Source: Pseudoleptotrichia goodfellowii | GTDB lineage: Bacteria; Fusobacteriota; Fusobacteriia; Fusobacteriales; Leptotrichiaceae | Assembly (NCBI RefSeq): GCF_007990505.1 | Contig: NZ_AP019822.1 | Location: 1,798,001-1,862,000 of the forward strand | Length of the DNA stretch: 64,000 nucleotides | Direction: 5' to 3' | In this document: one piece after another, positions 53,319 to 62,900 of the stretch | How the letters are laid out: each line of letters opens with the position of its first letter | Position numbering within the stretch: position 1 is the first letter of the stretch | Translations under genes and position numbers: made by a program | Notes under the pieces: generated by a model | Told to the model about the DNA's origin: nothing | Databases searched by the model: none | What the model saw: only the letters and a program-made list of their open reading frames with translations

Positions 53319-53525
53319 TCTTTATGAGGAGCTCAAATCGCCGCTCCTCATACTCCTGCTACCAACTACAAATTTTACATACTCAAAAATGCTCGTTCGC
53401 TACAAAAACAAAATAAGATGTTTTTGTTTACGCTCTCTATCACATTTTTCTCGTTATAAAATTTGTATGTTGGGTTATTTTCTCTTTAATCTACTTTCTT
53501 GCATCGACTTCAGTAATGTGGAAAA
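53319..53525 (-). repeat. Class B boundary element with long internal hairpin (copy 2)
   Basis: On the minus strand the right edge is CATTACTGAAGTCGATG. Next is a 112-bp hairpin (53362-53473; arms CCAAC-TACAAATTTTA and TAAAATTTGTATGTTGG), then AGCAGGAGT, then a small hairpin ATGAGGAGC / GCTCCTCAT and the end CATAAAGATT. The element touches the truncated pretoxin exactly. It lies between the immunity gene at 53529 and the next cassette. Confidence 0.8.
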
Positions 53526-53528
53526 TTC

Positions 53529-54005
53529 TTATTCTTCTTCACATTCTATTTCCATTATAGTATTTTCATTAGGTTCAGTATCTAAAAATTTTCTCCAGGA
53601 TACCATAGCTTTATAAAAACATTTCAAAGAAATTATATCAAAATAACTATCATCTGTTATAAAATATATTAAAACTCCTTCTTTTTTTATTTCAGCTAAA
53701 AATCCTTTCCCCCCCCAGCCTTCTTCGTTAGATACATTTTTTAAAACTTTTTCTATCATTTCTATACCTTTTTCCACCCAAGATATGCTTCTTTTCCAGC
53801 CCATTCCCCCATCATCTATTAATAAAGCATCTAAATATCCTTTGTAGTCAGAATTTTTTTGAATAGGAATTTCATCAAAAAAATATTTAATTCTTTCATT
53901 TGAATAATTTATATAATCACCCATAAAATATGAATGACATCTTGGTTCAAGCTTGAATTTCTCCCATCTATTAGACTTTTCCCATTTTAGTTCTATTTTC
54001 ATCAT
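53529..54005 (-). CDS. Candidate EndoU immunity protein (orphan cassette)
   Basis: The 158-residue protein has no signal peptide. It is clearly homologous to 56503-56979: ELKWEKSNRW-x-x-FKLEPRCHSYF, RIKYFF-x-EIP, YKGYL, WGGKGF, KEGVLIYF, RKFLDTEPNENT-x-MEIECEEE. Both follow EndoU-type tips, so a cytoplasmic immunity role is the natural inference. A tract of eight G (TGGGGGGGGAAA at about 53709-53716 on this strand) lies in the codons for WGGK and is a possible slippage site. I do not recognise a named Imm family. Confidence 0.72.
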   Translation of the reverse strand: MMKIELKWEKSNRWEKFKLEPRCHSYFMGDYINYSNERIKYFFDEIPIQKNSDYKGYLDALLIDDGGMGWKRSISWVEKGIEMIEKVLKNVSNEEGWGGKGFLAEIKKEGVLIYFITDDSYFDIISLKCFYKAMVSWRKFLDTEPNENTIMEIECEEE

Positions 54006-54018
54006 CTTAATATCCTTT

Positions 54019-54417
54019 CTACTCTGATTTTGGATATACTGTTACATTTGGTGTTGTATACCCTTCGACATTTACTCCACTTGGTGTTATACCTTTCCAT
54101 TTTAAGATCCCTCTATTATCGTAGAAATAAACTTTATTCTTATATGAAAAATCTACTTCAACTTTTACTCTATTAGGTGTCCAATCTCTTGGAAACATAG
54201 TTGAAATACCGTTATTATTAGTTTTTTGAAGTAAATTTGAAGGATTATTTGGGTCTTGCATAAATATTTCTGCATCATATGTTCCTGTTGGGTATGTCCG
54301 AATGATCTCTCTTTCTATTACATTGCCAAATGCAGTATGCCCTCCTATTATTTGGTTACTTAGGGAGATAAATCTCCCTAAAACCCTCTTACCCCGCTTC
54401 TCGCTTACTAAGCTCAT
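54019..54417 (-). CDS. Orphan EndoU tip fused to the boundary-element leader
   Basis: About 132 residues from the ATG at 54417. The leader MSLVSEKRGKRVLGRFISLS is joined to the C-terminal part of an EndoU domain starting IIGGHTAFGN, then STMFPRDWTPNR, the GKGITPSG-like WKGITPSG and the terminal VTVYP. It resembles the end of the full-length tpsA, but lacks the preceding NHVF segment, which holds the first of the two catalytic His residues expected 16 positions apart. It is probably inactive alone and serves as a store of sequence. The immunity homologue follows 13 bases later. Confidence 0.7.
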   Translation of the reverse strand: MSLVSEKRGKRVLGRFISLSNQIIGGHTAFGNVIEREIIRTYPTGTYDAEIFMQDPNNPSNLLQKTNNNGISTMFPRDWTPNRVKVEVDFSYKNKVYFYDNRGILKWKGITPSGVNVEGYTTPNVTVYPKSE

Positions 54418-54487
54418 ACTGATTAAAGTCCTTTCTTCTCTCAAGTCCCCTCAAGTATTCGCTAAGTAGTTGCTCGAAAATGCAGGG
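54359..54487 (-). repeat. Class A boundary element (copy 3)
   Basis: Same order as at 46611 and 49944, with a single change in the outer arm (GCAGGG). The hairpin TTAGGGAGA / TCTCCCTAA is right at the junction with the EndoU fragment. The end of the DUF4304 gene runs into it. Confidence 0.85.
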
Positions 54488-55195
54488 TGTTTTTATTTCT
54501 TTTTTAATAGTCTTTCTAATCCTATTTCTATTAAACTCTCTTTCTCTCTCTACAATATATTGATCTACACTCTCTTTTCCTTCTTTTGCTTTTTGTTCAA
54601 GTAGTAATGCTTCTTCTAAAACTTTTGGATAATGTAACCTTATATCATTCCTTTCTTCTGCAATCTTATATTCTTTTCTTAATTTTTCTATATGAGGCAA
54701 TATTTCATCGTATCTTCTAAATTTTGCTGCTGTTGCTGCTTCTATTAAATTCAGATTTATCAAATTATCATTATAACTTTCCTCAACTTTTTTTATATAC
54801 TCTTCTTTATCTTCATACTTTCTAAACCATTGATATAATTCTTTTCTTATCACACTCAGTATCTCAGGCATATTCACTTTCATATCTTCTTCTGTTTCTA
54901 CCTGCCACCATTCATCACTTCCATACTTTAAGTCTCCCAATCTCCCCCCTATTGCTTTATTATTTTTAAAAACTCCACAATATATAGTTGAGATACCAAA
55001 ATTTACTGTTAATTCTTCATAATGTCTTTGGAAATTTAAAACTTCTACCAATCCCAATTTATTAAGTCTATAAAAATTTATCGTTCCTTTTTTCATATAT
55101 CCGTCTTCTTTTAAAGATTTATCAAAATATTCTTTAAAGTTTTTCTTGTATATCTCATTATATTCCTTTGTTGTCATTTCTACCATTCCTTTCAT
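54389..55195 (-). CDS. DUF4304-type protein, candidate immunity gene
   Basis: The 268-residue frame begins a few bases after the preceding tip remnant; ATG codons at 55195, 55186 and 55177 are possible, the last having AAAGGA at good spacing. The N-terminal part matches DUF4304 (FDKSLKEDGYMKKGTINFYRLNKLGLVEVLNFQRHY, FGISTIYCGVFKN), a domain often next to toxin genes as a likely immunity protein. No signal peptide. The last 25 or so residues (EQLLSEYLRGLERRKDFNQYELSKREAG) are encoded inside the class A element, so the natural end was probably altered when the element arrived. Confidence 0.65.
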   Translation of the reverse strand: MKGMVEMTTKEYNEIYKKNFKEYFDKSLKEDGYMKKGTINFYRLNKLGLVEVLNFQRHYEELTVNFGISTIYCGVFKNNKAIGGRLGDLKYGSDEWWQVETEEDMKVNMPEILSVIRKELYQWFRKYEDKEEYIKKVEESYNDNLINLNLIEAATAAKFRRYDEILPHIEKLRKEYKIAEERNDIRLHYPKVLEEALLLEQKAKEGKESVDQYIVEREREFNRNRIRKTIKKEIKTPCIFEQLLSEYLRGLERRKDFNQYELSKREAG

Positions 55196-55202
55196 TTCTT
55201 AA

Positions 55203-55578
55203 CTATTTCCAAAATATTATATTCTCAGGTTTTATTGTACCGTTTGATTTTCTCACAATATCATCTATTACTTTTTGCTGCAATTCCTGCTGTTGCTGTA
55301 ATGTTTTTCCCAAGCTTTGACCTCTTGCATCTATTACTATTATTTGTCCTGTACTAGGCAAATAACTGTTTCTCTTTATTGCCTGGTTCGCTATAGCTGA
55401 AGTCATGCTACTGTAATTCCCAATTTTATAATTCTTTGATTCCAGCCCTATTGAAGGTTGTTTTCTTTGTTCAAATATTCCATCATCAAACCTTATAGAA
55501 CCTTTTTCTCCATAATATGCTTCTATTCCTCCATCAGAAAATGAAGACTGTGGTACTACTTTTATATCTTTATTAGCC
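55203..55578 (-). pseudogene. Remnant of a toxin tip without its start
   Basis: From the edge of the boundary element an open frame reads NKDIKVVPQSSFSDGGIEAYYG and further on GSIRFDDGIFEQRKQP, then SSMTSAIANQAIKRNSYLPSTGQIIVIDARGQ and the end GTIKPENIIFWK. The sequence looks like the end of a CdiA-type nuclease tip with an alpha/beta core (IIVIDARGQ), not assigned further. There is no start codon upstream of an internal ATG at 55406, so as it stands it is a cut cassette. The DUF4304 gene follows directly. Confidence 0.65.
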
Positions 55579-55660
55579 TTATGAGGGGCTCATCGCCGCC
55601 CCTCATACTCCCGCTACCCGCTACCTACGCTCCTTACGTCGACTTCGGTAATGCGGGAAA
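55579..55660 (-). repeat. Class B boundary element, short form (copy 3)
   Basis: On the minus strand: TCCCGCATTACCGAAGTCGA, GCGGGTAGC, then the hairpin ATGAGGGGC / GCCCCTCAT (55580-55605) ending next to the tip remnant. The stem has GGGG/CCCC where other copies have GGAG/CTCC, a compensatory change. Confidence 0.85.
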
Positions 55661-55698
55661 GTTTTTATAACAATAAAATTTATATTTCCAATTAAAGT

Positions 55699-56181
55699 TT
55701 ATTCAAAATCTCCATCATATTTTTCTTTATATTCAAACATTTCTATTACTTTTGTGCCTAATTCAAGTGCTGTCGGTTTTTCATCAAATTCTATTTTATA
55801 CATATTTCCGTTTGTATCTCTAAATTCCGAATACCCCGTTCCATTTTTCATATTTAAGGTTAAAATATATTTCCCCTGAAAAAGGTCTAATCCGATTGAA
55901 TTATACATTCTTGTAAATTTCAAATAAGAAGATACATTTGAATATTTTTTTTCTATTTTTACTTCCGAAGCATTTTCTATTTTTATCTCATCGCTTTCTT
56001 CTAATGCCCACAGTATCAGTTCTCCTATCTTTTCTTTGTTCTCTTTATTCAAATATGTTATTATTCCATAATCTTTGACTTGTATTAATCCTATTTTACT
56101 TCTACCTGTCGGCAAGATTATCATTCTAAAATCTCTTTCTTTTTTTTCTTTATATATATTAACTGATAATAATTTCAACAT
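55699..56181 (-). CDS. Candidate immunity protein after a tip remnant
   Basis: The 160-residue protein without signal peptide starts at an ATG directly after the stop of the preceding remnant; GGAGG lies seven bases upstream. It has a mixed alpha/beta character (IILPTGRSKIGLIQVKDYGIITYL, GELILWALEESDEIKIENASEVKI, YILTLNMKNGTGYSEF, FDEKPTALELGTKVIEMFEYK). I do not recognise the family. Position at the 3' end of a truncated toxin cassette suggests immunity to the lost tip. Confidence 0.6.
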   Translation of the reverse strand: MLKLLSVNIYKEKKERDFRMIILPTGRSKIGLIQVKDYGIITYLNKENKEKIGELILWALEESDEIKIENASEVKIEKKYSNVSSYLKFTRMYNSIGLDLFQGKYILTLNMKNGTGYSEFRDTNGNMYKIEFDEKPTALELGTKVIEMFEYKEKYDGDFE

Positions 56182-56301
56182 CTATTTGCCTCCATTTATT
56201 GTTACTTTTAATTCAACACCATTTAATTTCGAATAATCTATTGTTTGTTTTAAATTTTCTATCTGAGATTGATTCAACGGTTTATCGTCTACTAAAATCC
56301 T
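56182..56301 (-). pseudogene. Last 40 codons of another toxin tip
   Basis: Between the boundary element and the small gene at 55699 is an open frame without start: IRILVDDKPLNQSQIENLKQ through KLNGVELKVTINGGK and a TAG stop. It is the smallest remnant in the array, cut exactly at the element edge (CTCATTAGGATT). Its tip family cannot be recognised. Confidence 0.55.
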
Positions 56302-56498
56302 AATGAGGAGCTCATCGCCGCTCCTCATACTCCTGCTACCAACTACAAATTTTACATACTCAAAAATGCTCGTTCGCTACAAAAACAAAATAAGATGTTT
56401 TTGTTACGCTCACTAACACATTTTTTTCGTTGCAAAATTTGTATGTTGGTTTTTTCTCCTTAATCTATGTCTTTACGTTAACTTCAGTAATGTGAAAA
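56302..56498 (-). repeat. Class B boundary element with long internal hairpin (copy 4)
   Basis: Nearly identical to the copy at 53319: right edge CATTACTGAAGTTAACG, a 111-bp hairpin with CCAAC / GTTGG arms (56339-56449), AGCAGGAGT and ATGAGGAGC / GCTCCTCAT. It lies between the EndoU immunity gene of the full-length tpsA and the first orphan cassette. The rest of this gap holds no gene. Confidence 0.8.
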
Positions 56499-56502
56499 AT
56501 TT

Positions 56503-56979
56503 TTATTCTTCTTCACATTCTATTTCCATTACAGTATTTTCATTAGGTTCGGTATCTAAAAATTTTCTCCAAGCTACCATAGATTTATAGAAACATTTTA
56601 AAGGTATTATATCAAAATAATTGTCATCTATTAGAAAATATATTAAAACTCCTTCTTTTCTTATTTCAGCTTCAAATCCTTCCCCCCCCCAATTTTCTTG
56701 GTTGGATGAATTATTTAAAATTTTTTCAATTTTTTCTATCCCTTCTTCTATCCAAGAAAGTTTATTTAAATATTCATCACCACCAGTATCTATTAATAAA
56801 ACATTCAAATATCCTTTATAGTTAGAATTTTCTTGATTAGGAATTTCATTAAAAAAATATTTAATCCTTTTATTTGAATAATATATATAATCACCTATAA
56901 AATATGAATGGCATCTCGGTTCAAGCTTGAATTCATCCCATCTATTAGACTTTTCCCATTTTAGTTCTACTCTCATCAT
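56503..56979 (-). CDS. Candidate EndoU immunity protein of the full-length TpsA
   Basis: About 158 residues from the ATG at 56979 (AGGTGA upstream). It starts ten bases after the tpsA stop and is homologous to 53529-54005 over its whole length, with differences concentrated in the middle (YLNVLLIDTGGDEYLNKLSWIEEGIEKIEKIL). No signal peptide, as expected for protection against a cytoplasmic RNase. A run of nine G (at about 56682-56690) lies in the WGGEG codons, one longer than in its homologue, yet both genes stay in frame. Confidence 0.75.
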   Translation of the reverse strand: MMRVELKWEKSNRWDEFKLEPRCHSYFIGDYIYYSNKRIKYFFNEIPNQENSNYKGYLNVLLIDTGGDEYLNKLSWIEEGIEKIEKILNNSSNQENWGGEGFEAEIRKEGVLIYFLIDDNYFDIIPLKCFYKSMVAWRKFLDTEPNENTVMEIECEEE

Positions 56980-56988
56980 TTTTATCAC

Positions 56989-59900
56989 CTACTTAGGTTG
57001 TGGGTATACTGTTGTAGGACTTATATATCCTTCTACCCACACTCCACTCGGTGTTATCCCTTTCCACATCAAGGTTCCACTATCATTATAAAAATAAGTT
57101 TTATTTTTATAAGCAAAACCTACTTCTACTTTTATTCTATTAGCTGTCCAATCTCTTGGAAACATAGTTGAAATACCATTATGGTTAGATTTTCTAAGTA
57201 AATTTGAAAGATTATTCGGATCTTTCATAAATGTTTCTACTTTATATACTCCTGTCGGGTATGTCTTAATAACCTTTCCCTCTATTACATTACCAAATGC
57301 AGTATGCCCTCCTACTACTCTTCCACGTCTATTTATTTCTAAATTAAATACGTGGTTATAATTTATCGGTGCAGTTACATTTTGTATATATCTATCAGGA
57401 TTTATCTGTATCATTGTTCCTAATAGTGTAGGATTAGGTCGTTGATAAACTACAGGTATATTTCCATATTCTTCCAATAGATTATTGGATGATACTGCAC
57501 TTTTAGTTGTATTTGCTAAACTCATATTGCCAAAGGTTTTATTTACGCTATTGGAAATTTGTGCTACAGATTTTGAAGCTGCTCCTACTTCATATGGTAT
57601 TATTTTTTGATGTATTTGTCCTGTGGAATTTATTCCCGTAGATACTAAAGTCTCTCCTGTTTTTAAAGTTGTTGTTCTTTGAACTATATCTGAATTTCCT
57701 ATATCTATTTGTATTGCTTCTGCTGTACCCATTGTTGTTCCATCATTTATAAACACTTTTCTTACATTTACAAATTCCGGTTGTGTATTATATGTAATCG
57801 CCTTCTCATCATACAGTCCTGCATTTAATTTTGACATAATAGCTACAGTTGATATAAGTCCACCTATTTTGTTTATTTCCACAAGGGTCAAATAACCTCT
57901 ATATGTTCTCTCTTCTCTTTCAGTAATTTTACCGCTTTTAGTTAATTCTGTTGGATTAAGCCATTCCATTTCCTCACTTTTATTATGCGTTTTCTCATAT
58001 TCTTGTTTCCATTCGGGTGGCCATGTAGGTGGAATCTTTCCTTTTCTAAGACCTGTCATTTCTATTTTTCTTATTACATCAGATGTCCTTTTTTCTCGAT
58101 ATTCTATTTTTAAATTTTTTATTTCCTGTTTATCTATTATTTCTTTTATTTCATAATAGTCTTTTCCTCCTGCATATATTACTAATTTCCCATTCTTAGA
58201 TTCTATTTCATGTCCTCCAAAATTCGAGCTTAATATTATCGTATTGTTAAATAATATATTTTCTATTTTCTCAATAACAGCATTCGCTTCTTTTTTCTTC
58301 CCTGCATTTATTTTTCTTTCTAAATCTCTTACTACATATTTTAATTCCTCATCAAATTCTTCATCTAAGTTCTTATATTCTTCTTCGTATTTTGATATTT
58401 CTTTCTTATTTTTATGTTTTTCTATTTCTTTTTGTATCTTTCCTATTATATTTCTTGGTTTATTTGCATTTATTCTTTTTCCTTTTTCTTTATGTGTTTG
58501 TATTTTTTCCTGTACTCCGAATTTCTTTAAAGATACCTCCAAATTATGTATTGTTCTCTTATTATCTGCTATACACTTTTGGTTTATTCCGCATTTGGAT
58601 AATCTTGCCTGTGCCGCTCTTATCCCATCTGCCATTTCCTGTATGAATTGCATATCTTTATATGTATATCCGTCAAGTCTTAATCTGTCTTCATCTGTCA
58701 ACATTGAAAACTTGTAATCTATTATTCCCTGTCCGTCTTTTAAGTATCCATTGTCTCTTATTCCTTCTAAAAATTCTCCATATGCTCTTGTCAAATATTG
58801 GGCCTGATATTCACTATCTTCTCCAAATATCAAATGACTTATTTCATGTTGTGTTGTTTTGTTAAAGTCTATTACTTTTCCTGAATCTACATACTCTTTA
58901 TTTATCCATACTGTACCGTCTTTTGTTATCGCAAATCCGTTAGCTGTCAATTTTGCCAACGTATCATCATCCATTTTTGATGTGTCTATATCTTCTGTTC
59001 CGTAAAAATGTACTTTAACTCCTTTTTTTGTTAATGAACCGAATCTTTCTTCCAACTCTTTTTTTACCTGCTGTTGTGTCTTGCCTTTTGTTTCTATGAA
59101 ACCTATTCTCATCATCTTCTGGACTGCTGTTTCTGCTTCTATACTCTTTAATATTTGAAGATTACCGTCCGCATCTCTTGTCGTAAGTATTCTTTTTATC
59201 CCCTCAACACTTCTTCCTGCTTCTTCATATATATCCTTTGCTTTTCCTCTTCCTGCTCTTGTCAACCAGTATTCTGTTCCCAAATCAACATTTATAGGAT
59301 TTATTTCTCTTCCTTCAAATTCTCCTGCTTGTCTATTTGTATCTCTGTTCACTCCTGTTATGTCCTGATTTATTTGTACATTACTTCCTACTGTTGACAA
59401 TACATCTCTTGCCTTATCTGTTTCGGCATAGTTTACTCCTACTTTGTATACTGCTCCCTGTTCATTTTCTTTTCTTCCGTCTGTATAGATTGCTTTCCCT
59501 TTTTCATCTCTTTTTGTATACGTTACATTAGGATATACTGTTACATTTACTCCTACTTTTCTGCTCTTATCTATATCATGTAAGTCCTGTTTCTCATATC
59601 CCTGTCCATTCAAAGTAAATCCACCGTCTATTAGTGAACCTACCTGTACTATTTTCCCTTTTACATCAAGCATTCCGCTTCCTGCTGTAAACTCTGCTAC
59701 ATTTCTTGTTATCTTTTGATTTACATCTCCCTTGTTATATCCCACTGTTGCACTTGATATATACGGTCCGTTTACTGCCTTTCTTTTTTCTGTATGCGGA
59801 CCTATTCCTATCCCCAAACTTATTGAATATCCTCTACTGCTTGAGTTCACACTGTCCTGCACACTTATCGTTTCATGCGGTCCGTTTACTGTTCCCGATA

Positions 59901-62900
59901 TACTTCCTGTTCTTACTGCTACTCCTACTGTCTTTACATTTCCCGTATTATTGTAATGACTGTTTCCTTTTGTTATATCTTCATTCTTGGAATAATATAC
60001 TCCTTCACTTTCCGACTTTTGGTTGCTTATACTTGGGGTTATAGTTGCATTCTTATCTTTAAATGCATTTATCTGTCCGTTTGAATCTACCATTCCTTTT
60101 GCTACACTTAAACCGAAGCCTGTACTGCTTGAATTTTCTTTTATTGTACTTACTCCCGCTTCTTTTAGTATCTGTCCTGTTATATTGTATACTGTATCTC
60201 CTTCATTCAGTATGTTAAGTCCTCTTGTATGTAGACTTTCTCCGTTATACTCCACTCCTCCGCCTACATGAAGATTGCTTCCTACCGATATACTTTCTTC
60301 CCTATGGTATACATTCTTGTTATGACTTACATTTATAGAGCCTGTCACACCGAAAGGATTTGTAAATACTCCTCCTATGGCAGATGCTGCGGACATTCCT
60401 GCACTGTATGCTCCCAGTCCTGCATTCAGATAGTCTTCTTTATGTTTTGCATTCTTTATATTCTTTCCTGCATCCCATATCTGTTTTGCTGCTCCCACTA
60501 CAGGTATGCTTGCTGTTATCCCTACTCCCGCATATGTATTCTTCGTTACTCTGTCTATTGTTCGCTCTGAATGCATATCGAGTATATTTATATGTTTTCC
60601 TGTATATGTTAATTTTCCTCCTATACTTCCATTTGTAGGTCCAAAGTCTATATCTCCTTCTTCACTCTTTATGTCTACATTTCCTGCTGCCTGTAGCTTG
60701 TTTGCTATTATTTCTTTCGTTACTTCTTTTATCTTATCACTGCTCTTTCCGTATCCTACTCCTGCACTTACTCCTCCCCAGCTTACACTTATACTTCCTT
60801 TCAGTCCGCTTATCTTATGTTCTTCTTCTCTTAAGCTGTTTTCTACTCCGGGTAATACTTCTACTCCCTTTTTCCCTCTTAAATATACATGTCCTGCTGT
60901 CTGTACATCTACTCCTTCTACTTTTAACTTGCCTTCCGAATCAAACTTTATGTCTGACCCGTTATACAACTGACTTAGTCTATACTTCTCTGTTGTATCA
61001 TTTACATAATCACTTGCTTTTCCGTATCTTGCTCCAAACCATTTCTTTGTTGTATGCGAATTATAGACACTGTTTAATTTGTCCTTAGTCCCTTCTACAT
61101 ATATATTTCCTTCTGAAAATCCTATTATCGCTCCTTTTGCATGGAAGTTTACTCCCTGTGCTATTACTCCCTGATTATTTGTCGATATATATTTGCTTGT
61201 CTTTTCGTCTACTCCTTTAAAGTTCATTAACACATTGCCGTCTGTTGTTAAATCCACATTATTGGCATATACATTGTCCTCTGCCCAATGTTCTGTCGTC
61301 GTTTTACTTCTTCCGAATCCTCTTCTGCTCTTATGTGATGTTGTTCTTTCTTTAAATTCTGTATCTACTGTTGACAGCATCTTTAAATATCTTTTCGCAT
61401 TTAATACTATATTATCTTTTCCTCTTATATCACTGCTCTCTAATATTATATCTCTTGCCGAATCAAGTACCGTATTACCTCCTTCTCCTATTTCTCCCGA
61501 TACTGTCTTCATCTTATTCAATGTATCCCATCTTGTTGATTCCTGTACTTGTACTTTCTTTGCCGGTCCATAAGTTACGCTGTATAAATCATCATTTTTC
61601 CCGTGACTTCTTTCTATACGTTCTCTTACCTCTTTTGTTACTTCTTTTGTTTCTACTGCTCCTTTTTTCTCATCTTTTAAGGATATTGTTTTATCTACTA
61701 TGTCTTTTTCCGTACTCTTTATATATGTTCCGCCTTTTCCTTTTATGTTCCCGGCTACATTTTCTACTTCTTTTCCTTCTACATAGACAAAATCATTTCC
61801 TTCTATTTTTCCTATGTTTCTTATACTTTCTGTCACTCCTATTACTTCAGGAGCTGATGCTCTTCTTACTATAAATCCTCTTAATCCTCCACTTTGCGGT
61901 TGTGACATTATTGTCTGGGATGTTATTGTACTTTCATTTAAGACTTTTCCGTCTTTAGACATAACTTTCGTAAATTCTGTTCCTGAAATTACTGCACCTG
62001 TATTTGTTACTCCTTTGTTTCCTTCTACAATTACATCTTTTCCTTCTATTTTTGCTATGTTGTTTCCTATACTTGCATTTACTATTTTTCCTTTTACATC
62101 TATAAATGTTGTTCCTTTTCCTGCCTCTCCTATTTGCGATGTATTTATAAGTTCTCCCACTTTTATTACTGTACTTTGACTTCCTATTATACTTGAAGGA
62201 TTTATTACCATTCCTACTTTTCTGTTATCTACCAACACTCCGTCTTCTCTTCTGTATATACCTTTTGTATATTCTTCTGTACCGTTTACTACTTTTCCCG
62301 TTACTTTCAAATATACATTTTCTCCTTTTATTCTTCCTCCGCCTGCAAGTATTACTTTATTTTTCTCATCTTCTATATATCTTTCTGTATTATATACATT
62401 CTTTGCATCTATTCGGACTCCTTTTTTCCCTTCTATATTTCCTCCGTCTTTATTTATCACATCTCCGTTTTCTGCTTTTATGTATATACTTCCTTCACTC
62501 GTTATATTTGAATCATCCATATCTATTCGATATGTTCTTTCTTTTTCCTGTTTTACTGTTTGAGGTCTCGGTTTTCTTCTTAATCTTGAAAATATTCCTC
62601 CTACTGCTGCTCCTTCTGTTCCTGTTGCTTTTAATACGTCTTTTATTTCTACTTCTGTTGTCCCTACATTTTCAAAATGACCGTTCTTTACTTCCCCGTA
62701 TATATCTCCTTTTGCATCTATTTTTCCGGTGTCATTTCTTATTAATGTTTCCGCTATTAATGTCAAACTTCCTTCTGATAATATTTTCCCTCTGTTGTTT
62801 TCTATTATGCTTCCTTCCAAATATGTATTTTCATTCCCTTTTATTAAGCCTGTCCCCTTATTTAACAGCTTTCCTTCAGCTTTTACATAAAGGTTTCTAT

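Noticed and set aside
53395-53440. Internal part of the class B long hairpin considered as a small gene
   Set aside because: The open frames across it are made by paired arms of the hairpin and differ between the two copies without codon conservation.
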